Source: Cytophagales bacterium
Lineage (GTDB): Bacteria; Bacteroidota; Bacteroidia; Cytophagales; Cyclobacteriaceae
Assembly (NCBI GenBank): GCA_027317105.1
Contig: DAHVFH010000152.1
Coordinates: 1 to 11,597 of the forward strand
Direction of reading: 5' to 3'
Length of the DNA stretch: 11,597 bases
Positions 1 through 7,005 of the stretch are shown here, one piece after another. Below the pieces are notes generated by a model, which made no database searches, was not told where the DNA came from, and saw only the letters and a list, made by a program, of their open reading frames with translations. Within the stretch, counting starts at the first letter, position 1, and every line of letters begins with the position of its first letter. Made by a program: the position numbers and the translations under genes.

Positions 1-1258
1 GCATAGGGGTGCGCGCATTATCACGTCCCGCATAGTTTACTTTCTTCAAAAACTCACTTTCTGGTTCGCCTCGTTTCTTTGCTTCTCGCCAGCCATTGAT
101 CGTTTCAATATCTTTGGACTCATTGATATTATGCAATGTTAAATTAGTCATGCCAATTTCATCTCCTTGAAAAATAAAAGGCGTGCCCGGCATGGAAAGT
201 AACAAAGTAATCAAAAGTTTTGATGACTCTTCCCGGTATTCTTTATCATTTCCCCACCGAGAAACCGTTCGCGAAAAATCATGATTGCCAAGAAAGACAC
301 TCCCCCACCCGCTTTGAGCAAAAGTGCTGTTCCACACATTAAATACTTTTTTAAAATCCTCCAGCGTCCAAGCTTTTGGGTCAAACCTTCCTCCCGGCCC
401 CTGATCCATAAACATGTGGCCAAAATGAAAAATCATCGAAAGTCCATCTTTCTCATCCAAATAGGTCAGCGCATTTTCAGGAGTGATGCCGGGCCCTTCG
501 CCTACTGTAATCGCAGGGTAATGGTCTAGAACATCGTGACGAATTTCAGCTATAAATTCTTTCAGGCGCGGCCCGTTAGTATAATACCTTCGGATTGTTT
601 CGTTAAAGTCATTCGTATCCGTGTCCGGGAAGTCGGTTCGTTTACTAATAGCAGTAATCACATCCAACCGAAGTCCGTCCACGCCTTTATCCAACCAAAA
701 CCTCATCAATTTTTTTAGTTCTTCACGCAAGGCCGGGGATTCCCAATTCAAATCCGGTTGCTTAGGCGAAAATAAATGCAAATAATATTCTTTGGTATTT
801 TCATCGTATTGCCACGCGCTTCCTCCAAAAAAAGACGGCCAATTGTTTGGCGGCCCTCCATTCTTACCGGGCTTCCAAAAGTAAAACTCGCGATAAGGAT
901 TATCAGTAGATTTTTTAGATTGCTGAAACCAAACATGCTCATCCGAAGAGTGGTTGAGCACCAAATCCATAATCAATTTTAAGCCCCGTTGATGAAGTTC
1001 GGAAATCAGCTCGTCAAAATCTTCCATCGTGCCAAACTCCGGCTGAATGGAATAATAGTCGCTGATGTCATAACCACCATCATCATTAGGCGACTTGAAA
1101 ATGGGGTTGAGCCAAACCGCATCAATACCAAGCTGTTGGATATAATCTAACTTCTCAATGACTCCCCGTAAATCGCCTATTCCATCACCATTGCTGTCGT
1201 TGAAACTTCGCGGGTAAACTTGATACACAATGGCTTCTTTATACCAGGTTGAAGGCAT
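1..1258 (-). CDS. GH13 alpha-glucosidase, oligo-1,6-glucosidase type (3' end beyond window)
   Basis: Retaining alpha-glucosidase that releases glucose from the non-reducing end of short alpha-glucosides. I translated 419 residues from the ATG at 1258-1256; the C-terminal part lies beyond the left edge. Visible GH13 motifs are a calcium-loop-like DSNGDGIGD (residues 21-29), region I DLVLNH (98-103), region II GLRLDV with nucleophile D199, region III VGEGPG with acid/base E254, region IV GNHD with D327, and NARTPM just before the break, the start of the usual ARTPMQW motif. Val200 directly follows the nucleophile; in this family Val there is linked to alpha-1,6 specificity and Thr to alpha-1,4. 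No signal peptide is seen, so the enzyme is probably cytoplasmic and acts on imported sugars. It starts 13 bases after the transporter stop, so the two are probably co-transcribed. Family call is firm; exact substrate is inferred. Confidence 0.93.
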   Translation of the reverse strand, partial: MPSTWYKEAIVYQVYPRSFNDSNGDGIGDLRGVIEKLDYIQQLGIDAVWLNPIFKSPNDDGGYDISDYYSIQPEFGTMEDFDELISELHQRGLKLIMDLVLNHSSDEHVWFQQSKKSTDNPYREFYFWKPGKNGGPPNNWPSFFGGSAWQYDENTKEYYLHLFSPKQPDLNWESPALREELKKLMRFWLDKGVDGLRLDVITAISKRTDFPDTDTNDFNETIRRYYTNGPRLKEFIAEIRHDVLDHYPAITVGEGPGITPENALTYLDEKDGLSMIFHFGHMFMDQGPGGRFDPKAWTLEDFKKVFNVWNSTFAQSGWGSVFLGNHDFSRTVSRWGNDKEYREESSKLLITLLLSMPGTPFIFQGDEIGMTNLTLHNINESKDIETINGWREAKKRGEPESEFLKKVNYAGRDNARTPM

Positions 1259-1271
1259 GAATATTCAATAA

Positions 1272-2590
1272 TCAGGTTAACGATTTTTCGGGCTGAATTC
1301 GAGATGTGAAAAATGCAGCAACCACCAGTAAAACTCCAGCAAACAAGATCGCATTACCGGGATCAATACCTAAGAAAGTTTTATAGATATACCCAAAAGA
1401 AATCGTCTGCAAAATCATAGGCACCACAATCATCATGTTAATGATGCCCATATAGACACCGTAGCGTTCTTTTGGGATACTGCCAACTACCATGATGTAA
1501 GGCACACCCATCATACTTGCCCAGGCAATACCAAATCCGATCATGGGAGCAAAAAGAAAAAATTTATTTTCAATGGACGGGATAATAAATAGCGAGATGG
1601 CCGCAAGCCCAAGGCATATCATGTGAACGTTTCTGGCCGTAATTTTTTTAACAAACCACACCAATCCAAAAGCCGAAAGGAAGGTGATAATATTGTAAAA
1701 GCCATTGACCAGACCGTCCACCCAACCGCTTTTTCGTAGAGTGCTTGATCGCGAAACGTAGCATGCCATACCGATTTGGCTATGCTGTGTGAGATGAATT
1801 GCCAATAACAAAACATCGCGTACCACTGAAATAAATAAATCAAAGCGAGCTTCCACAAGCTTTTCGGCATGTCTTTTATAGCTGAAAAGATTTCAGCAAA
1901 TGGAGTAAGTAGGTTCGATTTTTCCGCTTGAAGTTTTTTGAGTTCCTCATCCGTGGGTGGAATTTCTGGTGTAGTATAAACGGACCAACCTACCGAAGTA
2001 ATCGAACATATTGCGCCTACAAAGAAGGAACCAAATACCCAATACGGTATTCCCGATTGTCCATCATTGGTATGTGTTGTTCCCGTGATCAATTGCTGAA
2101 AAAAGTAAAGCGAAAGATTTGCCAAGGTTATACCAAAGCCGGTAAAAAAACTTTGAGTAAGAAACCCAGTCGCACGTTGCTTTTCTGGAAGTTTATCCGC
2201 TATAAAAGCCCGATAGGGCTCCATCGCTGTGTTATTGGCAGCATCCAAAATCCAGAGCAGTCCTACGGCCATCCACAACGCACGGCTGAACGGGAAAAGA
2301 AACAAGCTAACACTGCAGAATATCGCGCCAACTAAAAAATAGGGCTTCCTTCGCCCCCAACGAGGATGCCATGTTTTATCACTAAGGGCACCAATGATCG
2401 GCTGTATCAAAAGACCAGTCATTGGGCCCGCTAGATTGAGTAGAGGAAGATCTTCAGGTTTAGCATGAAGAAAGGTGTACAGTGGATTTACCGCAGATTG
2501 CTGTAAACCAAAACTATATTGAATGCCAAAAAACCCAACATTCATGTTGATGATTTGCCAAAAAGAAAGGGAAGGCTTCAGCTCCTGCAT
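1272..2590 (-). pseudogene. MFS sugar transporter (GPH/SLC45-like), split by a single-base frameshift
   Basis: Twelve-helix type sugar:cation symporter of the inner membrane, probably importing di- or oligosaccharides for the GH13 enzyme encoded next. The first frame runs from the ATG at 2590 and has the MFS loop GALSDKTWHPRWGRRKP (residues 67-83) and the GPH/SLC45-like stretch DAANNTAMEPYRAFIAD (116-132). It is MFS-like to about W291/T292 (1720-1715), then turns into a non-membrane tail ending at 1619. The adjacent frame supplies the missing membrane half (GLVNGFYNIITFLSAFG onward) and ends at 1272. Adding one G in the minus-strand GG at 1715-1714 gives W-T-G-L-V-N-G and a continuous protein of about 439 residues, a normal family length. 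No slippery heptamer is present, so programmed frameshifting is unlikely. It is either a real inactivating deletion or a sequence error. Confidence 0.88.
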
Positions 2591-2609
2591 GCGTCAAATT
2601 ACCGGGGAG

Positions 2610-2617
2610 GAAATATA
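2610..2617 (-). promoter_or_regulatory. weak candidate -7 box for the transporter/GH13 unit
   Basis: TATATTTC on the minus strand matches the Bacteroidota -7 element TAnnTTTG at all but the last base. A TTTA lies 18 bases upstream where TTTG would be expected. It is about 20 bases before the transporter ATG and on the far side of a terminator from the preceding gene, so a promoter is expected around here. The match itself is weak. Confidence 0.25.
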
Positions 2618-2677
2618 GATAATTATTGAATAGCGTAAAGCAAGAAAATAATTACTGAAACTATCACATTGTCAAAT

Positions 2678-2706
2678 AAAAAAGAGCCAATAATTGGCTC
2701 CTTTTT
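2678..2706 (-). terminator. intrinsic terminator after the haloperoxidase-fold gene
   Basis: A perfect 7-bp stem, GAGCCAA (2684-2690) and TTGGCTC (2694-2700), encloses a 3-base loop. On the minus strand it is followed by six T residues (A run at 2678-2683), and it lies about 20 bases past the stop of the gene ending at 2723. A T run also follows it on the plus strand (2702-2706), so it could act in both directions. It separates the haloperoxidase-fold gene from the transporter/GH13 unit. Confidence 0.8.
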
Positions 2707-2722
2707 AAAAAATTGGAGGTAA

Positions 2723-4057
2723 TTAATTCTGAATTGGTGGACTATATGTCACAATTTTATTCCGAATAAATTCCCCAACCTCTTTTCCTTCGGTCTTTCC
2801 TATCATACATGCCGGCATGTAATGAATCCCTCCATAAGCTCTACTAATGGCCGCTTCTTCCGAAGCCTGAATAAAGGACGTGAAACTTCGTGGCGCCATC
2901 CCAAACTCCACTTCGGTGGAATCGGTAAACGCAAAATTGTCACCAAATAATTTTGTTAAGGCAGTCGCGGCTGAGGCCGATATCACACTATGGGCACTTG
3001 GGTATTCCGGGAATGGGGGGGTCTGCAATAGAGGCACCCAGTTTTCATCAATGTACTGATTGATGTAGGTTTCAGGCCGGATCAATTTTGAGCGATACTT
3101 CTCGTCCCAGGCGCTAATGAAAGCATCGGCCAGAGAAAGTGAAACGCGAACATAAGCTTCTGCCGATTTTACCATATCAGCATTTGTCGTGGTGCAAGCC
3201 AATCGGGTAATATTGATCCAATGCCCTCCTGGAGAAATTTTTTTGGTAGCAAACATTACGTGGCCCTTCACATTCATCATAAAAGGATTGCAATCCCAAA
3301 AGAATGCAATCGCGGTTTGCTCTGTGGTTAGCCCCTTTCCAATATCATACACTTGTTTCGCCTGATTAAAAAATGGGCTATCCTTTTCTTTTGAAAAAGC
3401 AATTCCTGGAATAGGTTTGAATTGCTGTGCTGAATCCATTACAAATGTTCTGATCTTATTCCAATGGGGCTCAACTGCATCCATATAAGCCGGTGGTGTC
3501 GGTTGCCAGGTAGCAGGATTATTTTCAATTGAATATTTGGGGAACGTACGTGACTCTTTGTAATTATCCGAGTTAGACCAAGCCAATACATCTTTGGCAA
3601 TACTATCGCCAAAGGCGACCGATCGGTCAAAAACATCATCCGGAATACCAGTGTCCTTGAATTCAGTTATCTCTTTTTCGTAAAACTTGTCGAGTTCATC
3701 TTCCGAAAAGACCAATGCCCTGCCGACTTTAAGCATTGCTTCCGTGGCGGCTAAAGGATAGCAATAGACAAGGGAAGAATCAGGCTGTGAAATTTTTTTG
3801 AACCCATTTACCTGGCCGACCAAACTCCGATAGTTTTTATCCAGGTGAATAATGGCCTCGTAACCCGCCACGGTGCAATACGCATAAATTCGGCTTGCAA
3901 CGGGAGGCGAAAATATATCATGCACAATCCGGTCAGTAATCGCCTTCATCGACCCATGGAAATGCTCCGGGTTTTGCGCTTTGGTCTTGTAAGATTCGTT
4001 ATCGTTTTTACAGGTAGCAAAAAGAAAAACCAGTGTAAGGAAAAGAAAAATTCTCAT
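2723..4057 (-). CDS. Vanadium-dependent haloperoxidase / PAP2-fold lipoprotein
   Basis: 444-residue exported protein of the superfamily that unites vanadium haloperoxidases and PAP2 acid phosphatases; both bind vanadate or phosphate in the same pocket. The N-terminus is a hydrophobic signal ending in LFATC, so C16 is a likely lipidation site, with Thr at -1 being less usual. The three-part oxyanion signature is present: K320-X6-R327-P328, then P353-S-A-H356, then S405-R406-X5-H412, with spacings inside the family limits. The second motif has Ala for Gly, and the last motif reads H-X3-A (A416) where phosphatases often have H-X3-D. Whether this protein oxidises halides or removes phosphate cannot be told from sequence. 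It has its own likely promoter and a terminator, so it is probably monocistronic. Similar proteins are often seen near VCBS lipoproteins and Sus-type loci in Bacteroidota. Confidence 0.9.
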   Translation of the reverse strand: MRIFLFLTLVFLFATCKNDNESYKTKAQNPEHFHGSMKAITDRIVHDIFSPPVASRIYAYCTVAGYEAIIHLDKNYRSLVGQVNGFKKISQPDSSLVYCYPLAATEAMLKVGRALVFSEDELDKFYEKEITEFKDTGIPDDVFDRSVAFGDSIAKDVLAWSNSDNYKESRTFPKYSIENNPATWQPTPPAYMDAVEPHWNKIRTFVMDSAQQFKPIPGIAFSKEKDSPFFNQAKQVYDIGKGLTTEQTAIAFFWDCNPFMMNVKGHVMFATKKISPGGHWINITRLACTTTNADMVKSAEAYVRVSLSLADAFISAWDEKYRSKLIRPETYINQYIDENWVPLLQTPPFPEYPSAHSVISASAATALTKLFGDNFAFTDSTEVEFGMAPRSFTSFIQASEEAAISRAYGGIHYMPACMIGKTEGKEVGEFIRNKIVTYSPPIQN

Positions 4058-4079
4058 CAGTATTGAATTTAATATTGTA

Positions 4080-4094
4080 CAAAATTACATACAA
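4080..4094 (-). promoter_or_regulatory. Bacteroidota-type -7 promoter boxes for the haloperoxidase-fold gene
   Basis: On the minus strand TAATTTTG (4087-4080) and TACATTTG (4094-4087) each match the Bacteroidota -7 consensus TAnnTTTG exactly, with one shared base. The nearer box would give a leader of roughly 15-20 bases before the ATG at 4057. No good -33 TTTG is seen at the usual spacing, so the call rests on the -7 match and its position. Confidence 0.45.
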
Positions 4095-4103
4095 ATGTAA
4101 TTT
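4082..4103. promoter_or_regulatory. palindromic operator candidate overlapping the -7 boxes
   Basis: Perfect inverted repeat: arm AAATTACAT (4082-4090), 4-base spacer ACAA, arm ATGTAATTT (4095-4103). It covers most of both -7 boxes upstream of the haloperoxidase-fold gene, 25 bases from its start codon. A dimeric repressor bound here would block the promoter. It has no T run after it in either direction, so it does not look like a terminator. Confidence 0.45.
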
Positions 4104-4135
4104 CAGGGAAATGATTTTTATAACCTATGTCGGTT

Positions 4136-4239
4136 ATTGCTTAAGTGTTAAATTTAATTTCACCGAAAGCACTAATTGATATAGGGGGAACAAGGTCAAG
4201 TGTTGGAAAAGAGTCTACGTTAAATAGCATTTAAGCAAT
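4136..4239. repeat. imperfect 12-bp inverted repeat bounding about 80 bp of non-coding DNA
   Basis: ATTGCTTAAGTG at 4136-4147 pairs with CATTTAAGCAAT at 4228-4239, matching at 11 of 12 positions. The 80 bases between contain no gene that I can see. The right arm reaches the last base of the DUF2442 stop codon. No target-site duplication is visible at the borders. It may be a long-range stem in the transcript end, a remnant of a small non-autonomous element, or chance in AT-rich DNA. Confidence 0.3.
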
Positions 4240-4547
4240 CATTTAATGGCATAAAGTATCTCGTCATTGGTTGACTTAGGGAAATCATAGAGCAAGTCTA
4301 TGGTAAAGATCACCTCCTCGTTTCTGCCCCAAGAAATATTTCCATTTTTAACTTTAAATTTTTTAAAATTATTGAAGGCTAGATATTTCAGATAACTGCC
4401 TTTTACATATTGATGGAAGATAGGAAGAAAATCAATGATTTTATTTTTTCCTGTATTGAAACGTAACTCAATAAAGAAATCACCAATATAATTTGCGGAA
4501 ATAATTTCAACTATTTCCTGACTATCCTTTTTCTTATCACTTCGCAT
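4239..4547 (-). CDS. DUF2442 family protein
   Basis: Small soluble protein of the DUF2442 family, function not established. The family pattern is visible: an N-terminal strand pair (EIISANYIGDFFIELRF), then IIDFLPIF, then YLKYLAFNNFKKFKVKNGNI, and the near-C-terminal tryptophan motif NISWGRNEEVIF followed by LLYDF. I chose the ATG at 4547 (102 residues) rather than the upstream ATG at 4583 (114 residues) because the family core begins soon after it and because the first 12 extra residues (MATGVYSSPASR) look like read-through of the upstream gene in another frame. With this start the gene overlaps the restored DUF4160 frame by 37 bases, suggesting translational coupling. DUF4160 and DUF2442 genes are commonly neighbours and have been predicted as toxin-antitoxin-like pairs; that role is not proven. 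Confidence 0.78.
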   Translation of the reverse strand: MRSDKKKDSQEIVEIISANYIGDFFIELRFNTGKNKIIDFLPIFHQYVKGSYLKYLAFNNFKKFKVKNGNISWGRNEEVIFTIDLLYDFPKSTNDEILYAIK

Positions 4548-4821
4548 CCTACTCGCTGGTGATGAATAAACACCTGTTGCCATTTTAAAACAATTTTATT
4601 TTGGTATGTCTTTAAGAAAATCGAAACTTCACGGGCTTGGCTTATAGTCAACGGTCTCTTCCTTTCACTTTCTTAAACAGTAAAGTTAGTTCATTCCCAT
4701 CAAACAGAAAATCAACTTTGCATTCTTGTTCTTTACCGAATTGAACATGAACGTGAATTGGTAAATGATCATTAGAATAAAACCTTACTACGTAGTTCAG
4801 ATATTGAAAAATTTTAGGCAT
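4511..4821 (-). pseudogene. DUF4160 family protein, interrupted by a single-base frameshift
   Basis: The ATG at 4821-4819 opens 57 residues beginning MPKIFQYLNYVVRFYSNDHL, followed by PIHVHVQFGKEQ, which is the DUF4160 hallmark (MPxIF, fYSnDH, PiHvHV). The frame stops at TGA 4650-4648. The next frame continues without a gap as LTISQAREVSIFLKTYQNK, IVLKWQQVFIHH and so on, a good DUF4160 C-terminal helix and tail, to the TAG at 4513-4511. One missing T (TT for TTT around 4650-4651) explains it; the restored protein is 103 residues, a normal size. The start lies one base after the GH65 stop, and the restored end overlaps the DUF2442 gene by 37 bases. A stand-alone 57-residue product would lack the C-terminal helix. 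Either the pair has lost this partner or the base is a sequence error. Confidence 0.75.
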
Positions 4822-4822
4822 T

Positions 4823-6853
4823 TCATTTTACCATAAATTCAGATTTGGTTGTCCTAACGCCTATAAGTTTTAATGACTTCCATTTTTTTGGCAAGCTCCT
4901 TTTATTTTGGATAATGCCGTTGTCGGTGATTTGTAGTCCGCCAAAACCAAAAATTACGGCTTGCAAAAAGCCTCCGGCACCAGTGGCGAAATAGGGATTG
5001 GTTCCCCCCGCAGTTTCAGCTAATACTCCAAAAGGAGGGACTTGATTGGGCTTATAACTTTTGTTAAACAATTCATAAGCCTTGTCACTCTTTCCTAAAT
5101 TGGAATAAATCACTGAGAGTGCAGAGTTTCCCATAGCCGGGCCATTCGGAGACATTCGCGGTTCGTAATATCTTAAATCCTTTTCAATTTGTGCCGGGTC
5201 GATGATGAACTCCAAAGGGTAAGCCAACAGATTTACATCAGCTTGTTTGATTTCAACACCATTATAAGTTGCATTTTCCTTAGTTGTTCCATCCGGGAAT
5301 TTTAAAATTGGAATATTATTTGCAACCGTCTCCCAATCAGGATCAGAAGCTACCGATAGTTCTTTGGCAGCTTGAGTGGCATATCGAAGAACGGTGATGA
5401 CCATCCCATTGGTGAAGGCGTTGTTATCAATATTTTCTTGCCATTCGTTCGCACCAATCACATTGTTGATTTCATATTTTCCAGGTCCTTTCCGCTCGAC
5501 ACGACTGGCCCAAAAATCGGCCACTTCTTTTAGAATCGGATAACCTCTTTCCTTTAGCCAGATTTTGTCTTTCGTCACCTGGTAATATTTCCAAAAAGCC
5601 CAACCCACACATCCTGTGATGTGCTGTTGAAATGGTCCGGTGAGCGCCCAAACAGGGGTATCTTCGGTTCCTTCCGCAGACGATTCCCAAGGAAACATTG
5701 CTCCTTTGTAACCATGAGAGAAAGCATTTTTCTTCGCAGCCTCCAATCGTTGGAACCGATATTCCAAAAGCGACTTCGCGATTTCCGGATGCATCACCAA
5801 AAGCGGTGGATACATCCACAGTTCCGTATCCCAAAACACATGCCCGTTATAGCCCAATCCTGAAAGGCCCATGGGCGAAAGGCTGTAGGCAGTACCTTCG
5901 CGCGCAAATGAATACAAATGGTAGAGGGCAAAGCGGACGTCTTTTTGTGTTTGCAAATCGCCATCAATTACTATGTCACTTTTCCAAAGGTCATTCCACG
6001 CTTCAAGATGCCTATCCAGCAACCGTTGTGTGCCTTCTAATTTTGCAAAAATAGTAAGGCGTTCTGCCTCGTTCATCGGATCATCGTATTGTGAGGAACA
6101 CGTGGCAGAGGAAACCACCGCAAACTTGTACGTCTCGCCCGCCTTCAATTGCTTCGTGAACTTCAAAAGGTGCATGTTATAATCCCAGTCTTCATGGATA
6201 AGTCTCGGCTCCAAGCCATGCGGTTCATCAAAAATAAAACTGTTGCTAACTGCTACTGTTAATTTCCCAGAAGGACTTTTTCCAATCGAAGTAAGAAGTG
6301 GTATAGTTACATGCGGCCGATCGATTTCGCTGTACAAGTTATGCACATCAGTGAGGTGATCAGGCGCTTCGATGACGCTCATCGGTGTAATCTTCACATC
6401 CTTCTTTGCTTTTATTTCAACCATTGTCAGCGCGGTGTAAGGAAGATGGCGAAGCGCCATTAAGGTATGGGATACCGTGATCTTATCTTGAACATCAAAT
6501 GAAGTGGTAAGAGAAGCCTTATTCATATCCAGCGTTTGTTGGTAATTAGAAATATTTCCTCTTGTGATGCGCTGGCCATCTACCTCTAGGTTCATGTTTA
6601 CATGATTGAATGTTTTCAGGATATTCGAAACCCTGCCGCGCTGGTAATAGTCATAGGCCCCATTAAGGATAACATCTTTTACCTTCATTGGCTCGGTGGA
6701 GGAGACCAATCCAATCATACCGTTTGCCACCGTTACGCCAAAATAATTTTTAGGATCAATGTTCTTGGCTTCGATCTGCCAGGATTGATCGGATTGAGCC
6801 CCTGCTTCTGAAAGCAAAGCAAAAAGAAACGGAAAAAAAATTAGGATTTTCAT
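4823..6853 (-). CDS. Secreted GH65 alpha-glucoside hydrolase, kojibiose-hydrolase-like
   Basis: 676-residue glycoside hydrolase family 65 protein with a type I signal peptide (about residues 1-19, cleavage after AGA before Q20), so it works in the periplasm or outside. The N-terminal beta-sandwich spans roughly 20-270; the (alpha/alpha)6 barrel follows. Family motifs are FWDTELWMYPP (340-350), FPWESSAEGTED (387-398), GANEWQEN (467-474) with candidate general acid E470, KQADV (536-540), and a C-terminal FGFGGLQI segment (635-642). E613 in LAETAGG sits where Flavobacterium johnsoniae GH65A, an alpha-1,2-glucosidase (kojibiose hydrolase), has its general base; phosphorylases of the family use phosphate instead. 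Length, export and this residue all favour a hydrolase. Kojibiose is the best guess; trehalose or nigerose cannot be excluded. Its stop is one base from the DUF4160 start. Confidence 0.9.
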   Translation of the reverse strand: MKILIFFPFLFALLSEAGAQSDQSWQIEAKNIDPKNYFGVTVANGMIGLVSSTEPMKVKDVILNGAYDYYQRGRVSNILKTFNHVNMNLEVDGQRITRGNISNYQQTLDMNKASLTTSFDVQDKITVSHTLMALRHLPYTALTMVEIKAKKDVKITPMSVIEAPDHLTDVHNLYSEIDRPHVTIPLLTSIGKSPSGKLTVAVSNSFIFDEPHGLEPRLIHEDWDYNMHLLKFTKQLKAGETYKFAVVSSATCSSQYDDPMNEAERLTIFAKLEGTQRLLDRHLEAWNDLWKSDIVIDGDLQTQKDVRFALYHLYSFAREGTAYSLSPMGLSGLGYNGHVFWDTELWMYPPLLVMHPEIAKSLLEYRFQRLEAAKKNAFSHGYKGAMFPWESSAEGTEDTPVWALTGPFQQHITGCVGWAFWKYYQVTKDKIWLKERGYPILKEVADFWASRVERKGPGKYEINNVIGANEWQENIDNNAFTNGMVITVLRYATQAAKELSVASDPDWETVANNIPILKFPDGTTKENATYNGVEIKQADVNLLAYPLEFIIDPAQIEKDLRYYEPRMSPNGPAMGNSALSVIYSNLGKSDKAYELFNKSYKPNQVPPFGVLAETAGGTNPYFATGAGGFLQAVIFGFGGLQITDNGIIQNKRSLPKKWKSLKLIGVRTTKSEFMVK

Positions 6854-7005
6854 AGTTTAAATAGTTGCTGAATCAATTGTTTTGTTCTGAACCTTATTTC
6901 TTGGTCTTAGAAATAAAAAAAGAGTATTATAGGCAAATCTTAGAAAACAATAGGTTAGTTTGGAGGTTAATTTTAAATAGAAAATAAGCACTGATTTTAA
7001 ATTTT
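6854..7005. promoter_or_regulatory. divergent regulatory region between GH65 and the SRPBCC/GyrI-like gene
   Basis: 152 bp of AT-rich DNA must hold the promoters for both divergent genes. On the minus strand TATAAT (6931-6926) looks like a -10 box, but no matching -35 or Bacteroidota -7/-33 pair is clear. The 9-mer TCTTAGAAA occurs twice in the same direction, at 6905-6913 and 6938-6946, 33 bases apart (about three helical turns) and on either side of the TATAAT. That layout fits a regulator site, but no protein can be named. Confidence 0.4.

Noticed and set aside
211..982. Short open frames on both strands near the left edge
   Set aside because: All lie within the GH13 reading frame, which has every catalytic motif in order.
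1700..1730. Programmed -1 frameshifting in the transporter
   Set aside because: There is no X-XXY-YYZ slippery heptamer and no obvious downstream stem; a lost base is simpler.
1928..2335. Open frame of 135 codons on the plus strand
   Set aside because: It lies inside the transporter gene on the opposite strand, and its product is rich in Arg, Lys, Cys and Ser with no family pattern; it is a shadow.
4547..4583. Upstream ATG at 4583 as the DUF2442 start
   Set aside because: This stretch codes for conserved-looking DUF4160 tail residues in another frame; the ATG at 4547 leaves a complete DUF2442 core.
5472..6182. Several 70-120 codon open frames on both strands inside the GH65 gene
   Set aside because: They overlap highly conserved GH65 motifs in the other frame and show no recognisable domain.
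4823..6853. GH65 as a maltose or kojibiose phosphorylase
   Set aside because: The protein is exported and carries a candidate base glutamate (E613), both of which argue for hydrolysis.
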